Assembly: GCF_013377015.1 (NCBI RefSeq)
Contig: NZ_JACABA010000001.1
Location: forward strand, 1,568,756 to 1,632,755
Origin: Rhodopseudomonas sp.
Lineage (GTDB): Bacteria; Pseudomonadota; Alphaproteobacteria; Rhizobiales; Xanthobacteraceae
DNA: 64,000 bases
Direction of reading: 5' to 3'
This document shows, in pieces, positions 29,635-39,144 of the stretch. A model generated the notes under the pieces. That model searched no databases. It was not told the DNA's origin and saw only the letters and a list, made by a program, of their open reading frames with translations. Positions within the stretch are counted from its first letter, which is position 1. The number at the start of each line of letters is the position of its first letter. The position numbers were made by a program, and so were the translations under genes.

Positions 29635-29937
29635 ATGACGAAGGCTTACTGGATCGCGCGCGTCGAGGTCGCGAACATGGACGGTTACAAGGAATACGTG
29701 GCGCAAAACGGTCCCGTGTTCAAGAAATACGGCGCCAAGTTCCTGGTCCGCGCCGGCAAATATGAGAACCCCGAAGGCGCGTCGCGATCGCGCAACGTGG
29801 TGATCGAATTCAAGGACTACGACACTGCGCTGGCCTGCTACAATTCGCCGGAATATCAGCGGCTGGTGGCCATCCGGAAGCCGCATGCGGAAAACGACCT
29901 GGTGATCGTCGAGGGATATGACGGCCCGCAGCCGTAA
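29635..29937 (+). CDS. DUF1330 small protein
   Basis: 100 residues of the dimeric ferredoxin-like DUF1330 family. Recognisable parts are [33 protein letters not shown] and [20 protein letters not shown]. The function of the family is unknown. It sits 24 bp after pyrF in the same operon, preceded by GGGAGAAG. Confidence 0.9.
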   Translation: MTKAYWIARVEVANMDGYKEYVAQNGPVFKKYGAKFLVRAGKYENPEGASRSRNVVIEFKDYDTALACYNSPEYQRLVAIRKPHAENDLVIVEGYDGPQP

Positions 29938-30005
29938 CCGGGGGATCGGTTGCCGGGCCGGTGTTGGCCCGCTATACCGCGCCTGAGCCAAAGGATCGCA
30001 CCGCC

Positions 30006-30821
30006 ATGCCCGAAATGCGCCTGATCGTTGCCGGAGCCGGCGGCCGGATGGGCCGCGCTTTGATCCGGACCATCGCCGAGACCGACGGCGCGGTGCTGGC
30101 CGGCGCGCTGGAGGCCCCTGGCTCGCAATGGCTGGGCAAGGATGCCGGCACGCTGGCCGGCCTGCCGGAAAACGGCGTCAAGCTGTCGGCTGATCTGTGG
30201 TCGCTGTCGGCGGAGGCTGACGGCATTCTCGATTTCACCGTGCCGGGTGCGACCATCGCCAATGTGGCGATCGCCGCGCAGCGCGGCATCGTCCATGTGA
30301 TCGGCACCACCGGGCTGTCCGCCTCGGACAACGCGGTGATCAAGAGCGTGACCAAGCAGGCCGTGGTGGTGAAGTCCGGCAATATGAGCCTCGGCGTCAA
30401 CCTGCTGGCCGCGCTGGTGAAGCGCGTGGCGCAATCGCTCGATGACGGCTTCGATATCGAGATCGTCGAGATGCATCACAAGGCCAAGATCGACGCGCCG
30501 TCCGGCACCGCGCTGATGCTGGGCGAAGCCGCCGCCGCCGGCCGCGACATCAAGCTCGATGAGCACTCCGTGCGCGGACGCGACGGCGTTACCGGCGCGC
30601 GCAAGACTGGCGACATCGGCTTTGCCTCGCTGCGCGGCGGCACCGTGGCGGGGGACCATACGGTGATGTTCGCCGGGCCCTATGAACGCATCGAACTCAC
30701 ACATAAGGCTGAAGACCGGATGATCTTCGCGCATGGCGCGTTGAAGGCGGCGCTTTGGGCCCATGGCAAGCCGCCCGGTCTGTATTCGATGGCCGACGTG
30801 CTCGGCCTTAGTGATTTCTGA
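30006..30821 (+). CDS. dapB: 4-Hydroxy-tetrahydrodipicolinate reductase
   Basis: NAD(P)H-dependent step of lysine and diaminopimelate synthesis. The 271 residues start with the Rossmann motif [15 protein letters not shown]. The substrate-binding motif is [20 protein letters not shown] and the active His lies in the EMHHK part; [13 protein letters not shown] is also diagnostic. The start at 30006 fits the family length. It precedes gpmA by 23 bases. Confidence 0.97.
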   Translation: MPEMRLIVAGAGGRMGRALIRTIAETDGAVLAGALEAPGSQWLGKDAGTLAGLPENGVKLSADLWSLSAEADGILDFTVPGATIANVAIAAQRGIVHVIGTTGLSASDNAVIKSVTKQAVVVKSGNMSLGVNLLAALVKRVAQSLDDGFDIEIVEMHHKAKIDAPSGTALMLGEAAAAGRDIKLDEHSVRGRDGVTGARKTGDIGFASLRGGTVAGDHTVMFAGPYERIELTHKAEDRMIFAHGALKAALWAHGKPPGLYSMADVLGLSDF

Positions 30822-30844
30822 CACCTGAAACCGGAAGTAATAGA

Positions 30845-31468
30845 ATGAGTGACCGCCTTCTCGTGCTCGTGCGTCATGGCCAGAGCGACTGGAACCTGAA
30901 GAATCTCTTCACCGGCTGGAAAGATCCCGACCTCACCGAGAAGGGCGTCGCCGAGGCCAAGGAAGCCGGCGTCAAGCTCAAGGCCCAGGGCCTGGTGTTC
31001 GACATCGCGTTCACCTCGGTGCTGACGCGCGCGCAGCATACCCTCGATCTGATGCTGACCGAACTTGGCCAGACCGGCCTGCCGACCCACAAGCACCTGG
31101 CGTTGAACGAACGCGACTACGGCGATCTGTCCGGTCTCAACAAGGACGACGCCCGCAAGAAATGGGGAGAGGAGCAGGTCCATGTCTGGCGCCGCTCCTA
31201 CGACGTGCCGCCGCCTGGGGGCGAGAGCCTGAAAGACACGCTGGCGCGGACGCTACCTTACTACGTGCAGGAGATATTGCCCTGCGTGCTGCGCGGCGAG
31301 CGCACGCTGGTCGCGGCCCACGGCAATTCGCTACGGGCGCTGATCATGGTGCTGGAGAAACTGTCCCCGGAAGGCATTCTGAAGCGCGAACTCGCCACCG
31401 GCGCGCCGATCATCTATCGGCTCAACGCCGATTCGACGGTGGCGTCGAAGCTCGATCTGGCGGGATAG
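30845..31468 (+). CDS. gpmA: 2,3-Bisphosphoglycerate-dependent phosphoglycerate mutase
   Basis: Glycolytic enzyme of 207 residues. [20 protein letters not shown] contains the phosphohistidine; [18 protein letters not shown] and [18 protein letters not shown] hold the other active-site residues. It is the short alphaproteobacterial form. It ends the six-gene run and is followed by a palindromic repeat. Confidence 0.95.
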   Translation: MSDRLLVLVRHGQSDWNLKNLFTGWKDPDLTEKGVAEAKEAGVKLKAQGLVFDIAFTSVLTRAQHTLDLMLTELGQTGLPTHKHLALNERDYGDLSGLNKDDARKKWGEEQVHVWRRSYDVPPPGGESLKDTLARTLPYYVQEILPCVLRGERTLVAAHGNSLRALIMVLEKLSPEGILKRELATGAPIIYRLNADSTVASKLDLAG

Positions 31469-31487
31469 TTAGTTAGCCGCGCACAGA

Positions 31488-31541
31488 ACCTCATGGTGAG
31501 GAGCGCGCTCTTTCTTGCGCGCGTCTCGAAGGGTGAGGTGC
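31488..31541. repeat. Intergenic repeat, CCTCATGGTGAGGAG type
   Basis: The unit CCTCATGGTGAGGAGCGC ... CGCGCGTCTCGAAGGGTGAG is a partial palindrome lying between the convergent gpmA and the AraC-Ogt gene. It resembles another dispersed intergenic repeat of Rhodopseudomonas and Bradyrhizobium, from memory. Its hairpin may serve both genes as a terminator. Confidence 0.6.
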
Positions 31542-31557
31542 TCTTCTTGTTGATAGT

Positions 31558-32454
31558 TCAACCGGTCCCGACCTGTCCGGCTTCCCAGCCCAGCATTGCC
31601 TGCTTGCGGGTGATGCCCCAGTGATAGCCGGTCAGCGCGCCGCTCTTGCCGAGCGCGCGATGGCACGGCACCACAAACGAGATCGGGTTCTTGCCGACCG
31701 CAGCGCCGACCGCGCGCGACGCCTTCGGTGCGCTGATCTTGCTGGCGATGTCGGAATAGCAAACCGCGCGCCCCATCGGGATCTTCAGCAGCGTCTCCCA
31801 GACCCGAACCTCGAAATCGGTGCCGATCAAGACAACGCGCAGCGGTTGATCTGCGCGCCAGCTCGAGGTCTCGAACACCCGCCGCGCCAGCGCGGCGGTG
31901 GCGTCCTGGTCGGCGACGAAAGTCGCGCGCGGCCAGCGTTGCTGCATGTCGGCGAGCGCGGCCTGTTCCTCGCCGGGATCGGCGAAAGCCAGCCCGGCCA
32001 GTCCGCGGTCAGTCGCGATCACCACCGCGGTGCCGAACGGCGAGGGATGAAAGCCGTAGCGCAGGACCATGCCGGCGCCGCCGGTCTTCCATTCGCCAGG
32101 CGACATCGCCTCGTGGGTGACGAACAGATCGTGCAGCCGCCCCGGACCGGACAGGCCGGAGTCGAGTGCGGCGTCGAGCACGCTGGCGGAATCGCGCAGC
32201 AAGCCCTTGGCGTGGTCCAGCGTCAGTGCCTGCATGAAGGCTTTCGGCGTGAGGCCAGCCCAGCGCCGGAACAGATGATGCAATTCGTCGGGCGTGAGGC
32301 CAGCGGCGTCGGCGATCGCCTCAATGGTAGGCTGCGCGCGCCAGCGTTCCGAAATGAATGCGATCGCACGGCGCACCGAATCGTAGTCGGCGAGGGCGGC
32401 GTCGCGCGGTCCGGGCTTGGTCAGGCGGTGATCGGTCATGGCGAGGTTCATCAT
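31558..32454 (-). CDS. AraC-type HTH fused to O6-methylguanine-DNA methyltransferase (Ada-like, lacks N-terminal domain)
   Basis: 298 residues. An AraC-type DNA-binding domain at about 20-110 (AFISERWRAQPTIEAIADAA, GLTPDELHHLFRRWAGLTPK) is joined to an Ogt domain at about 120-295. The repair Cys is residue 264 in VVPCHRALGKSG. The N-terminal phosphotriester-repair zinc domain of Ada is absent, so it should repair O6-alkylguanine but cannot sense phosphotriesters like Ada. Start at 32454 or the adjacent ATG. Confidence 0.9.
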   Translation of the reverse strand: MMNLAMTDHRLTKPGPRDAALADYDSVRRAIAFISERWRAQPTIEAIADAAGLTPDELHHLFRRWAGLTPKAFMQALTLDHAKGLLRDSASVLDAALDSGLSGPGRLHDLFVTHEAMSPGEWKTGGAGMVLRYGFHPSPFGTAVVIATDRGLAGLAFADPGEEQAALADMQQRWPRATFVADQDATAALARRVFETSSWRADQPLRVVLIGTDFEVRVWETLLKIPMGRAVCYSDIASKISAPKASRAVGAAVGKNPISFVVPCHRALGKSGALTGYHWGITRKQAMLGWEAGQVGTG

Positions 32455-32513
32455 GCCCCAGATCTAGCGGCGCGGCTGCAGCCCCACCACCCGTTTCCCG
32501 ACAGCGTCTAGAG

Positions 32514-33029
32514 TTATGACTGATACGCGGGACCGCGTCGCGCGGCCTCCAGCGCCGCGCTCAACGCCTTGGCAAAGTTCGCCTTTTCCTCGGCGCCCAG
32601 GAAGCTGGCGATGCTGACGCGGCGGCCGCTGGAGACCAGATAGAGCCGTTCGACGCCGAATTCGGCGTGAACAATCTGTTCCAGCCGCACCCACAGCGGA
32701 TTGAGCACCCATTCCACCACATGGCCGCGATGGCTGACTCGCCGGACCCGCAGCTCCGAGGGCGTCATCGAGATTTCCTCGACCGCCTTGGCGCGCGCAA
32801 AATTCACCCGAAACGCCCAGTAGATCAACAGGATATCGAGCCCGAAGAAGCCGAACACCGGCCATGCGCCGAGCATCCAGAACACCACGCTGATGGCAAA
32901 GCTGACCACGCTCAGGGATCCCATCAGCAGCCAGAAGCCGTTGTGGCTCAACGAGAGGTGCGGAGTCAGCAGCGCCGAAAACAGCGTCGGCTGGGCGGGA
33001 TTGGAACTAAAGTCATTGCCTAAGGTCAT
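32514..33029 (-). CDS. DUF2244 membrane protein
   Basis: 171 residues. Two closely spaced hydrophobic helices (FWLLMGSLSVVSFAISVVFW and PVFGFFGLDILLIYWAF) lie at about 30-80, followed by a cytoplasmic domain with VEEISMTPSELRVRRVS and the closing SIASFLGAEEKANFAKALSA. This fits DUF2244, function unknown. Its start is 22 bp from the divergent nth start, so the two share a control region. Confidence 0.88.
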   Translation of the reverse strand: MTLGNDFSSNPAQPTLFSALLTPHLSLSHNGFWLLMGSLSVVSFAISVVFWMLGAWPVFGFFGLDILLIYWAFRVNFARAKAVEEISMTPSELRVRRVSHRGHVVEWVLNPLWVRLEQIVHAEFGVERLYLVSSGRRVSIASFLGAEEKANFAKALSAALEAARRGPAYQS

Positions 33030-33051
33030 CGCGGATAATTATACCGTGCCG

Positions 33052-33843
33052 ATGCCGAAAATCACGCGCGGACCATCCCGTAAGTCGAATCCCGTCGCCG
33101 CTCGCGGCTTGCGGAAAACCCGTGACGCGGTTGCGGCGAAGCCGAGGCAGGCAAAATCTGTTGCGGCGAAATCGGGGCAGCGCGCTGCGGCGGCAAAATC
33201 CGTCGCCCGCTGGAGCGCCGCCGAAGTGCGCGAGGCGTTCACCCGATTCAAAGCCGCCAACCCGGAGCCGAAGGGCGAGCTCGAGCATCTCAATCCGTTC
33301 ACGCTGTTAGTTGCGGTGGTGTTGTCGGCGCAGGCCACCGACGCCGGCGTCAACAAAGCGACGCGGCAATTATTCGCGCTCGCCGATACGCCGCGCAAGA
33401 TGCTCGACCTTGGCGAAGACCAGGTGCGAGAACTGATCAAGACTATTGGCCTGTATCGCAACAAGGCCAGGAACGTGATCGCGCTGTCGGAGAAGCTGAT
33501 CGCGGATTTCGGCGGCGAGGTGCCGCGCAGCCGCGAAGAACTCGAGACACTGCCGGGCGCCGGCCGCAAGACTGCCAACGTCGTGCTCAACATGGCGTTC
33601 GGCCAGCCGACCATGGCAGTCGATACGCATGTGTTTCGAGTCGGCAACCGTACCGGCCTCGCGCCCGGCGACACGCCGCTCGCCGTCGAGCTCGAACTCG
33701 AGCGGGTGATCCCGGCGGAGTTCATGCTGCACGCGCATCACTGGCTGATCCTGCACGGTCGCTACACCTGCCTGGCGCGCAAACCGCGCTGCGAGGTATG
33801 CCTCATCAACGATTTATGTCGTTGGCCGGAGAAGACGGTGTAA
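33052..33843 (+). CDS. nth: Endonuclease III (DNA glycosylase/AP lyase) with basic N-terminal extension
   Basis: Base-excision repair enzyme for oxidised pyrimidines. The catalytic core has the helix-hairpin-helix with Lys (LPGAGRKTANVVLNMAFG), the catalytic Asp in AVDTHVFRVGNRTG and the iron-sulfur Cys spacing C-x6-C-x2-C-x5-C in CLARKPRCEVCLINDLC. The 263 residues exceed E. coli Nth (211) because of an Ala/Lys/Arg-rich leader of about 45 residues with repeats such as AKSVAAKS. ATG at 33052 is assumed. Confidence 0.95.
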   Translation: MPKITRGPSRKSNPVAARGLRKTRDAVAAKPRQAKSVAAKSGQRAAAAKSVARWSAAEVREAFTRFKAANPEPKGELEHLNPFTLLVAVVLSAQATDAGVNKATRQLFALADTPRKMLDLGEDQVRELIKTIGLYRNKARNVIALSEKLIADFGGEVPRSREELETLPGAGRKTANVVLNMAFGQPTMAVDTHVFRVGNRTGLAPGDTPLAVELELERVIPAEFMLHAHHWLILHGRYTCLARKPRCEVCLINDLCRWPEKTV

Positions 33844-34002
33844 CAGTGCATCGCCGAGAGCAGCTGTCGGCGCGGATATTCAGGTAGTGAGTCCAAGCCC
33901 GGCCACGACGCGGAGAGGAATCGGCATCACGAGAATCCGGACAGCATTCAATTGCTGAATTGATTCTTCGCCGGGGCTTCAAGCTCTACGACGACGCCTT
34001 CG

Positions 34003-35550
34003 TTACTTCATCATCGCCTCGGCCTCGGCGCGCAGCGCCTGGCGGGCGGGATCGCGGGAGTAGAACATGTGGCCGCCGGGATAGACCGTGAGTTTGACGC
34101 GATCCGGTGAGGCGTAGGCCGGTAACTGATCGAGCAGGATCTGCGAGCCGAAATACGGCGTGGCGAGATCGAACAATCCGTGCGCGACCAGCAGTTTCAG
34201 TTTCGGATCGAGCGCGAGGATTTCGCGCAGTTGCGAGGTCGACTCCACCGGATTGCGGCCGCGGCCGAAGTTCCATGCCTGCGACACCGCGCCGTTGAGC
34301 AGCTGGTAGGAGCCGTCCGGCCGCCAATTCAGCCTGCCCCTGGTGAGATCGACTGCGGCGCTGGTGAGCGGCGCGATCAGCGGATCCGACGACGGATCGC
34401 CGAAATCCGACGAGCTGGAATCCGGATTCGGATCGAAGCCCAGCACCGAGGCGTCGTAGCGGCCGGTGACCTTGCCGTTGGCGCGGTCGAATTCGCGGCG
34501 GAATTCCGAGACGTCGAAGCGGCCGGTCAGCCTGCGGCTCACCGCGCGGTCGATCCCGGTCAATGCTGCGACCTTGTCGGCCAGCCGTGTGGTGGCCGCG
34601 CTGTCGGCGACTCCCTTGACCAGATCGGTCAGAAACTCGCCGCGCGCGTAAGCCTCGACGTCGGCGATGTCGGCGCGGGTCACCGGGCCTTTCTGCTGCC
34701 GCGCCACCGCCGCCATCGAGGGCAGGCTGGCGACATATTGCAGCAGGCTGGAGCCGGAATATTCGCGGAAGTCGAGCAGCGGCGACACCAGGATCAGGCC
34801 TTTGACGCCGATGCCCTGCCGGGTCTGCAGGTTGCGCACGATCTTCGGGCCGCGAATTCCGCCATAGCTCTCGCCGGCGACGTATTTCGGCGACAGCAGC
34901 CGGTCCGACTTTTCCAGCCAGCGGCGGATCACCAATGCCAATGAGGCGACATCGCCGTCGACGGAATAGAACTGCTTGCGGACGTCCTCGCCGCTGGCGA
35001 CGAAGCGGCTGTAGCCGGTGCCGACCGGATCGATGAAGACGAGGTCGGTGAAGTCGAGCCAGGTTTCGGCGTTGGGCAATAGCTCGGGTGCGGCCGAGGC
35101 GTTGCCTCCCATCGGTAGCCGCCATGGTCCGGCGGCACCGAGTTGCAGCCAGGCCGAGGACGCGCCCGGCCCGCCATTGAACAGGAAGGTGACCGGCCGG
35201 CTCTTCGGCTCGGCGCCGTCGAGCAGATAGGCCGTGGTGGCGATGTCGGCCTGCGGCTCGCCCTTGTCGTTGAACAGCCGGATCGAGCCCGCAATGGCGG
35301 TGAAGGCGAGGCTGCGGCCGGGCAGAGCCAACGTGTGCTTGGTGGTGGAATCCGGCGGCAGCTTGTGCAGATCGGCCGGGGCGGGCGAAGCGGCCGGCTT
35401 GCCGCGCGTGCCGGTGTCGGACTTCTCTGCGGACTGCGCCGCGGACGCCGTCGGCGAGGCATCCTGCGCGCGCGCCCCGGTCAGCAGCGCCACGGCGAGC
35501 AGAGCCATTGCCATGCCGACCCGGCGCACGGCCGGCAACAATATCGTCAT
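34003..35550 (-). CDS. Secreted serine carboxypeptidase, peptidase family S10
   Basis: 515 residues with a signal peptide (VRRVGMAMALLAVALLTGAR). The catalytic Ser is residue 228 in VAGESYGGIRG; the oxyanion region FLFNGGPGASSAWLQLGAAG and the C-terminal His region TVYPGGHMFY complete the S10 pattern. It should act in the periplasm or outside. It follows bchO on the same strand after 178 bp. The start at 35550 places the signal peptide properly. Confidence 0.9.
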   Translation of the reverse strand: MTILLPAVRRVGMAMALLAVALLTGARAQDASPTASAAQSAEKSDTGTRGKPAASPAPADLHKLPPDSTTKHTLALPGRSLAFTAIAGSIRLFNDKGEPQADIATTAYLLDGAEPKSRPVTFLFNGGPGASSAWLQLGAAGPWRLPMGGNASAAPELLPNAETWLDFTDLVFIDPVGTGYSRFVASGEDVRKQFYSVDGDVASLALVIRRWLEKSDRLLSPKYVAGESYGGIRGPKIVRNLQTRQGIGVKGLILVSPLLDFREYSGSSLLQYVASLPSMAAVARQQKGPVTRADIADVEAYARGEFLTDLVKGVADSAATTRLADKVAALTGIDRAVSRRLTGRFDVSEFRREFDRANGKVTGRYDASVLGFDPNPDSSSSDFGDPSSDPLIAPLTSAAVDLTRGRLNWRPDGSYQLLNGAVSQAWNFGRGRNPVESTSQLREILALDPKLKLLVAHGLFDLATPYFGSQILLDQLPAYASPDRVKLTVYPGGHMFYSRDPARQALRAEAEAMMK

Positions 35551-35727
35551 CCCGAGTCTCCCACCTGTCGCGATCGATCCGGCGATGCCGATTGACGGCA
35601 TGGCCGCGCAGCCGCCATTTCAGCGCAACACTGCGACGGATTGGCGACCCTCGCAACAAGTTGAAGTGCCGTAAACAGGGAGAACGATCCACACGCTAAT
35701 GTGGATCGCGTGCCGTTGCCGATCTCG

Positions 35728-36759
35728 CTATTTCGACAGCGCGCCTCGGGGATGAAGCTGCCAGGCCTGCACCAGCTCCGGCACCACCGCATGCGGCATC
35801 GGCAGCAACCCGATGCTACGGGCGAGCCCGATCATCAGGTCGCTGACTTCGCGCGGCTGCTCCTCATGCGCGAGATGGCCGAGGCCCGGCATCGTCACGA
35901 CGCTCGAACGCGGCACCATGGCGTGGACTCGCGCCGCATCCTTCGGCGCAATGGTCTTGTCGTTGCCACCGCTGATCAGCATCAGCCGGGTCGCCAGCCG
36001 CGGCAGGTCGAGCGCCAGTGGCGCCAGCTTCCAGTTCGCCATCATCCGGATCGCCGAGGCGACGTGACCCGGGCTGCTGGTGAGCCGGCGATAGAACTTG
36101 ATGCCGGCCGGCTCCAGCGCCGAGCCGGTGTCGGCGATCATGCGCTCGATGAACTTGTCGCTGTTGGCGAAGCTGGCGAACAGCCGCGGCACCATCGCGT
36201 TCATCGCAAGTAGTCGGGCGAACGGCGTCATGATCCGCCCGGCCAGACCGCCGATCGGCAGCATCGCGCCGTTGAGGCCGACCAGGCCGTGCGGCGCGAT
36301 CGTGCCGTCGAGGCACATCCGCGCCAGCACCGCGGCGCCAGCTGAGTGACCGGCGACGAGCACCGGCTTGTGGCCGAGCTTATCCAGCAGTGCAGCGAGG
36401 TCCGCCGCCATCGCGTCGAGCGAGAGCCGCTCTGGTGCTGGCGCCTGGGTGAAACCATGGCCGGGCAGGTCGGGCGCCACCACGGTGAAATGCCATGCCA
36501 GCATCGGCGCGAGCGTGCGCCACGAATGCGTCGCCGCGCCGGTGCCGTGAAGCAGCAACAGCACCGGGCCGCTGCCCATCTGCTGCACGTGCCAGCGCAG
36601 TCCGGCGGCCTCGACGAAGCTGCTGGTCTCGCGGTTCGGCCAGTCATCGCCGTCCGGACTCCAGCAAAGTTTGCCTTGCTCTGTCATGAGGGACGGCATT
36701 TGCGCCAGCGGATCGTTTGGCTTGGGCTGCATTTTGATTCCGTCTGTTTGATACGCCAT
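35728..36759 (-). CDS. bchO: BchO-like alpha/beta hydrolase (bacteriochlorophyll synthesis accessory)
   Basis: About 343 residues. DDWPNRETSSFVEAAGLRWH near the N-terminus is the signature of BchO, a hydrolase linked to magnesium chelatase in photosynthetic bacteria, whose exact reaction is unknown. The fold shows the oxyanion block LLLLHGTGAATHSWR, nucleophile GHSAGAAV and His in PGLGHLAHEEQP. No other photosynthesis gene is nearby, so this copy lies outside a photosynthesis cluster. The start is uncertain (36759, 36732 or 36699); no strong ribosome site is seen. Confidence 0.78.
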   Translation of the reverse strand: MAYQTDGIKMQPKPNDPLAQMPSLMTEQGKLCWSPDGDDWPNRETSSFVEAAGLRWHVQQMGSGPVLLLLHGTGAATHSWRTLAPMLAWHFTVVAPDLPGHGFTQAPAPERLSLDAMAADLAALLDKLGHKPVLVAGHSAGAAVLARMCLDGTIAPHGLVGLNGAMLPIGGLAGRIMTPFARLLAMNAMVPRLFASFANSDKFIERMIADTGSALEPAGIKFYRRLTSSPGHVASAIRMMANWKLAPLALDLPRLATRLMLISGGNDKTIAPKDAARVHAMVPRSSVVTMPGLGHLAHEEQPREVSDLMIGLARSIGLLPMPHAVVPELVQAWQLHPRGALSK

Positions 36760-36786
36760 CGCAACATCACCGGCGCGTATTGTCAA

Positions 36787-37183
36787 ACACTGTTAGTTAC
36801 GTGAGGTTCCGAGGCGGCCGCGAAAATCGAATCAATTGCTATCAGCGCTCGATTGTGCGTCATCGCAACGTACTACCAGTACCGGTAACAATACGATCGT
36901 CACGTTCGGATGTCGGATCTAGACGTGTCGATGTGTCAGCGGCGCTCGACAACCGCGAGGCAGAAAGCCCTTGTTGCTCGGTGAGATTGACGCTCTCTAT
37001 GTCCAATCCGCGAGACACTCGGAAATTCCGCATTCGGCATGTGCAATTCTGTTTTCAACAGTTCGTTTTCAGTCATACTGCCTGCAGATATCCGGAACCG
37101 AACTATCAAGTCCGGATTGCTCATGTCGAACAGCCGATGCGACGCGTGGATGCGGAATGCGCGCGGGCATCTGGAGAAGCGCA
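36787..37183. other. About 400 bp without an assigned gene
   Basis: The stretch between bchO and the possible small gene at 37184 is visibly richer in A and T than its surroundings. It contains a perfect 7-bp inverted repeat ATCCGGA / TCCGGAT (37090-37096 and 37111-37117, 14-base loop). On the minus strand TGTTTGACAATACG lies just above bchO and could hold a -35 (TTGACA). I find no reading frame with a convincing start; it may hold a small RNA or decayed sequence. Confidence 0.45.
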
Positions 37184-37297
37184 ATGAAGATGTCTCACCT
37201 GGCCAATTTTGTTCTGATCATCATCGGCGGCGCCGTGCAGGAAGCCGCCAGCGCGGTGCGGCGCGGCTGGCGCGGCCGCCAAACCCGGCGCGATTGA
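37184..37297 (+). CDS. Possible 37-residue small protein
   Basis: The ATG at 37184 is preceded by GGAGAAGCGCA, a good ribosome site with proper spacing. The product has a short hydrophobic start (MKMSHLANFVLIIIGGAVQE) and a very basic end (RRGWRGRQTRRD). Such a helix with an Arg-rich tail suits a small membrane-associated protein. The reading frame is open further upstream, so coding status is not proven. Confidence 0.4.
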   Translation: MKMSHLANFVLIIIGGAVQEAASAVRRGWRGRQTRRD

Positions 37298-37379
37298 TCC
37301 GCGGCGCGACGCGCGGCTCGCGATAGACACCCCGTCGCGCCGGTCCTAAGCTGCCCGCAAGGGTGGCGGGCGCAGCGGA

Positions 37380-39122
37380 ATGGCCGGACAGCGGGTCGAG
37401 CGGAGACTGGCGGCGATATTGGCCGCCGACGTGGTCGGTTATTCGCGGCTGATCAGCGCTGACGAGCAAGGCACCCTGACGCGGCTGCGCGCGTTGCGGG
37501 CCGAGGTGATCGAGCCCAATATAGGCAAACACGGCGGGCGGCTGTTCAAGACCATGGGCGACGGCTTCCTGGTCGAGTTTGCCAGTGCGGTGCAGGCGGT
37601 GAACTGCGCCATCGCGATCCAGCAGGAAACCGAAGCGGCAGCAGCGGCATTCGACGACGACCGCAAGATGCGGCTGCGGATCGGCATCCATGTCGGCGAC
37701 GTAATGGTCGATGGCGACGACCTGATGGGCGACGGCGTCAATATTGCGGCACGGCTGGAAAGCATCGCCGCGGTTGGCGGCCTCTCGATCTCTCGCGCGG
37801 TACACGACCAGGTCCGCGACCGAATTGACGTGGCGTTCGACGATCGCGGCGAGATCGCGCTGAAGAACATCGCCCGGCCGGTGCAGGTGTTCGCGCTCGC
37901 CGGCGCGAAGCAGGCCGCGCCTGCGAAGCCGGTGGAGGCGCCGGCGCTGGCGTTGCCCGACAAGCCGTCGATCGCGGTGCTGCCGTTTCAGAATATGAGC
38001 GCCGATCCGGAGCAGGAGTTCTTCGCCGACGGCATCGCCGAGGACATCATCACCGCGCTGTCGCGCTACCCCTCGCTGTTCGTGATCGCGCGCAATTCCA
38101 GCTTCAGCTACAAAGGCCGCGCGGTCGAGATCAAGGCAGTCGGTCAGGAGCTCGGCGTTCGCTATGTGCTCGAGGGCAGCCTGCGCAAATCCGGCAACCG
38201 GGTCCGCCTCACCGCGCAGCTGATCGAGGCCGAGTCCGGCAATCACGTCTGGGCCGAGCGTTACGACCGCGATCTCGCCGACATTTTCGCGGTACAGGAC
38301 GAGATCACGCTGGCCACCACCACGGCGATCGCGCCGGCGATCGCCGCGGCCGAACAGCAGCGCGCCATGCGCAAGACCCCGGCCAGCCTCGACGCCTGGG
38401 GCGCCCAGCAGCGCGGCATCTGGCATCTCGGCAAGGCCAACGCCGAGGACGATGCTCTGGCGGAGAAATTCTTCCGCCGCGCCATCGAACTCGATCCGAT
38501 GTTCGCCGGCGGCTATATCGGGTTGTCGGCTGTGCTGAGCCGCGCCAAGGGCACCCAGAACGAGGAAGAAGCGCTGGCGCGCCGCGCCGTCGCGCTCGAC
38601 GGCAACGACGCCGAGGCCCATGCCCGGCTGGCGCTGGCGCTGGTCGCCCGCGGCGATCGGCCCGGCGCCTGCGCGGAGGCGGAACGCGCGCTGGCGCTGT
38701 GTCCGAATCTGGCCGCGGCGCATGGCGCGCTCGGCGTGGCGCTGGCCTATTCGGGGCGACCGGCGGACGCGGTCGCGGCACTTGCCGCCTGCCTGCGGCT
38801 CGACCCGCGCGCGCCGTCGCTGGTCAATCGTCTGAACCAACTGGCGCTGGCGCATTATTTCTGCCGCGACTACAAGGCTTGCGTCGACGCGGCCGAGCGC
38901 GCGATCCGGTCGTTTCCGGATTTCCCCTCGCCCTATCGCTGGCTCGCCGCGGCACTCGGGCAACTCGGCCGCAGTGCAGAAGCGCACGCGGCGCTGACCA
39001 AGGCGATCGCGGTGTCGCCGGATGCGTTTGCGTTTCAGGTCCGGGATTGCCCGCCCTGGTTCCGGCCCGACGACCACGCCCACATGCTGGAAGGCCTGCG
39101 CAAGGCCGGCTGGGAGGGCTGA
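37380..39122 (+). CDS. Class III adenylate cyclase with TolB-like and TPR domains
   Basis: 580 residues, no membrane segment. The cyclase domain (about 1-170) has both metal Asp ([11 protein letters not shown] and [10 protein letters not shown]), the base-selecting Lys in LFKTMGDG and the transition-state pair in [10 protein letters not shown], so it should be active. A TolB-like domain (about 195-330) starts [23 protein letters not shown]-like helices fill 340-570. Many rhizobial genomes hold families of such proteins; the signal is unknown. It stands alone. Confidence 0.9.
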   Translation: MAGQRVERRLAAILAADVVGYSRLISADEQGTLTRLRALRAEVIEPNIGKHGGRLFKTMGDGFLVEFASAVQAVNCAIAIQQETEAAAAAFDDDRKMRLRIGIHVGDVMVDGDDLMGDGVNIAARLESIAAVGGLSISRAVHDQVRDRIDVAFDDRGEIALKNIARPVQVFALAGAKQAAPAKPVEAPALALPDKPSIAVLPFQNMSADPEQEFFADGIAEDIITALSRYPSLFVIARNSSFSYKGRAVEIKAVGQELGVRYVLEGSLRKSGNRVRLTAQLIEAESGNHVWAERYDRDLADIFAVQDEITLATTTAIAPAIAAAEQQRAMRKTPASLDAWGAQQRGIWHLGKANAEDDALAEKFFRRAIELDPMFAGGYIGLSAVLSRAKGTQNEEEALARRAVALDGNDAEAHARLALALVARGDRPGACAEAERALALCPNLAAAHGALGVALAYSGRPADAVAALAACLRLDPRAPSLVNRLNQLALAHYFCRDYKACVDAAERAIRSFPDFPSPYRWLAAALGQLGRSAEAHAALTKAIAVSPDAFAFQVRDCPPWFRPDDHAHMLEGLRKAGWEG

Positions 39123-39144
39123 GACCGAATTGCCGGTCGCCGGC

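Noticed and set aside
36740-36800. PpsR/CrtJ site (TGT-N12-ACA) before bchO
   Set aside because: Only short TGT/ACA neighbours at the wrong spacing are present.
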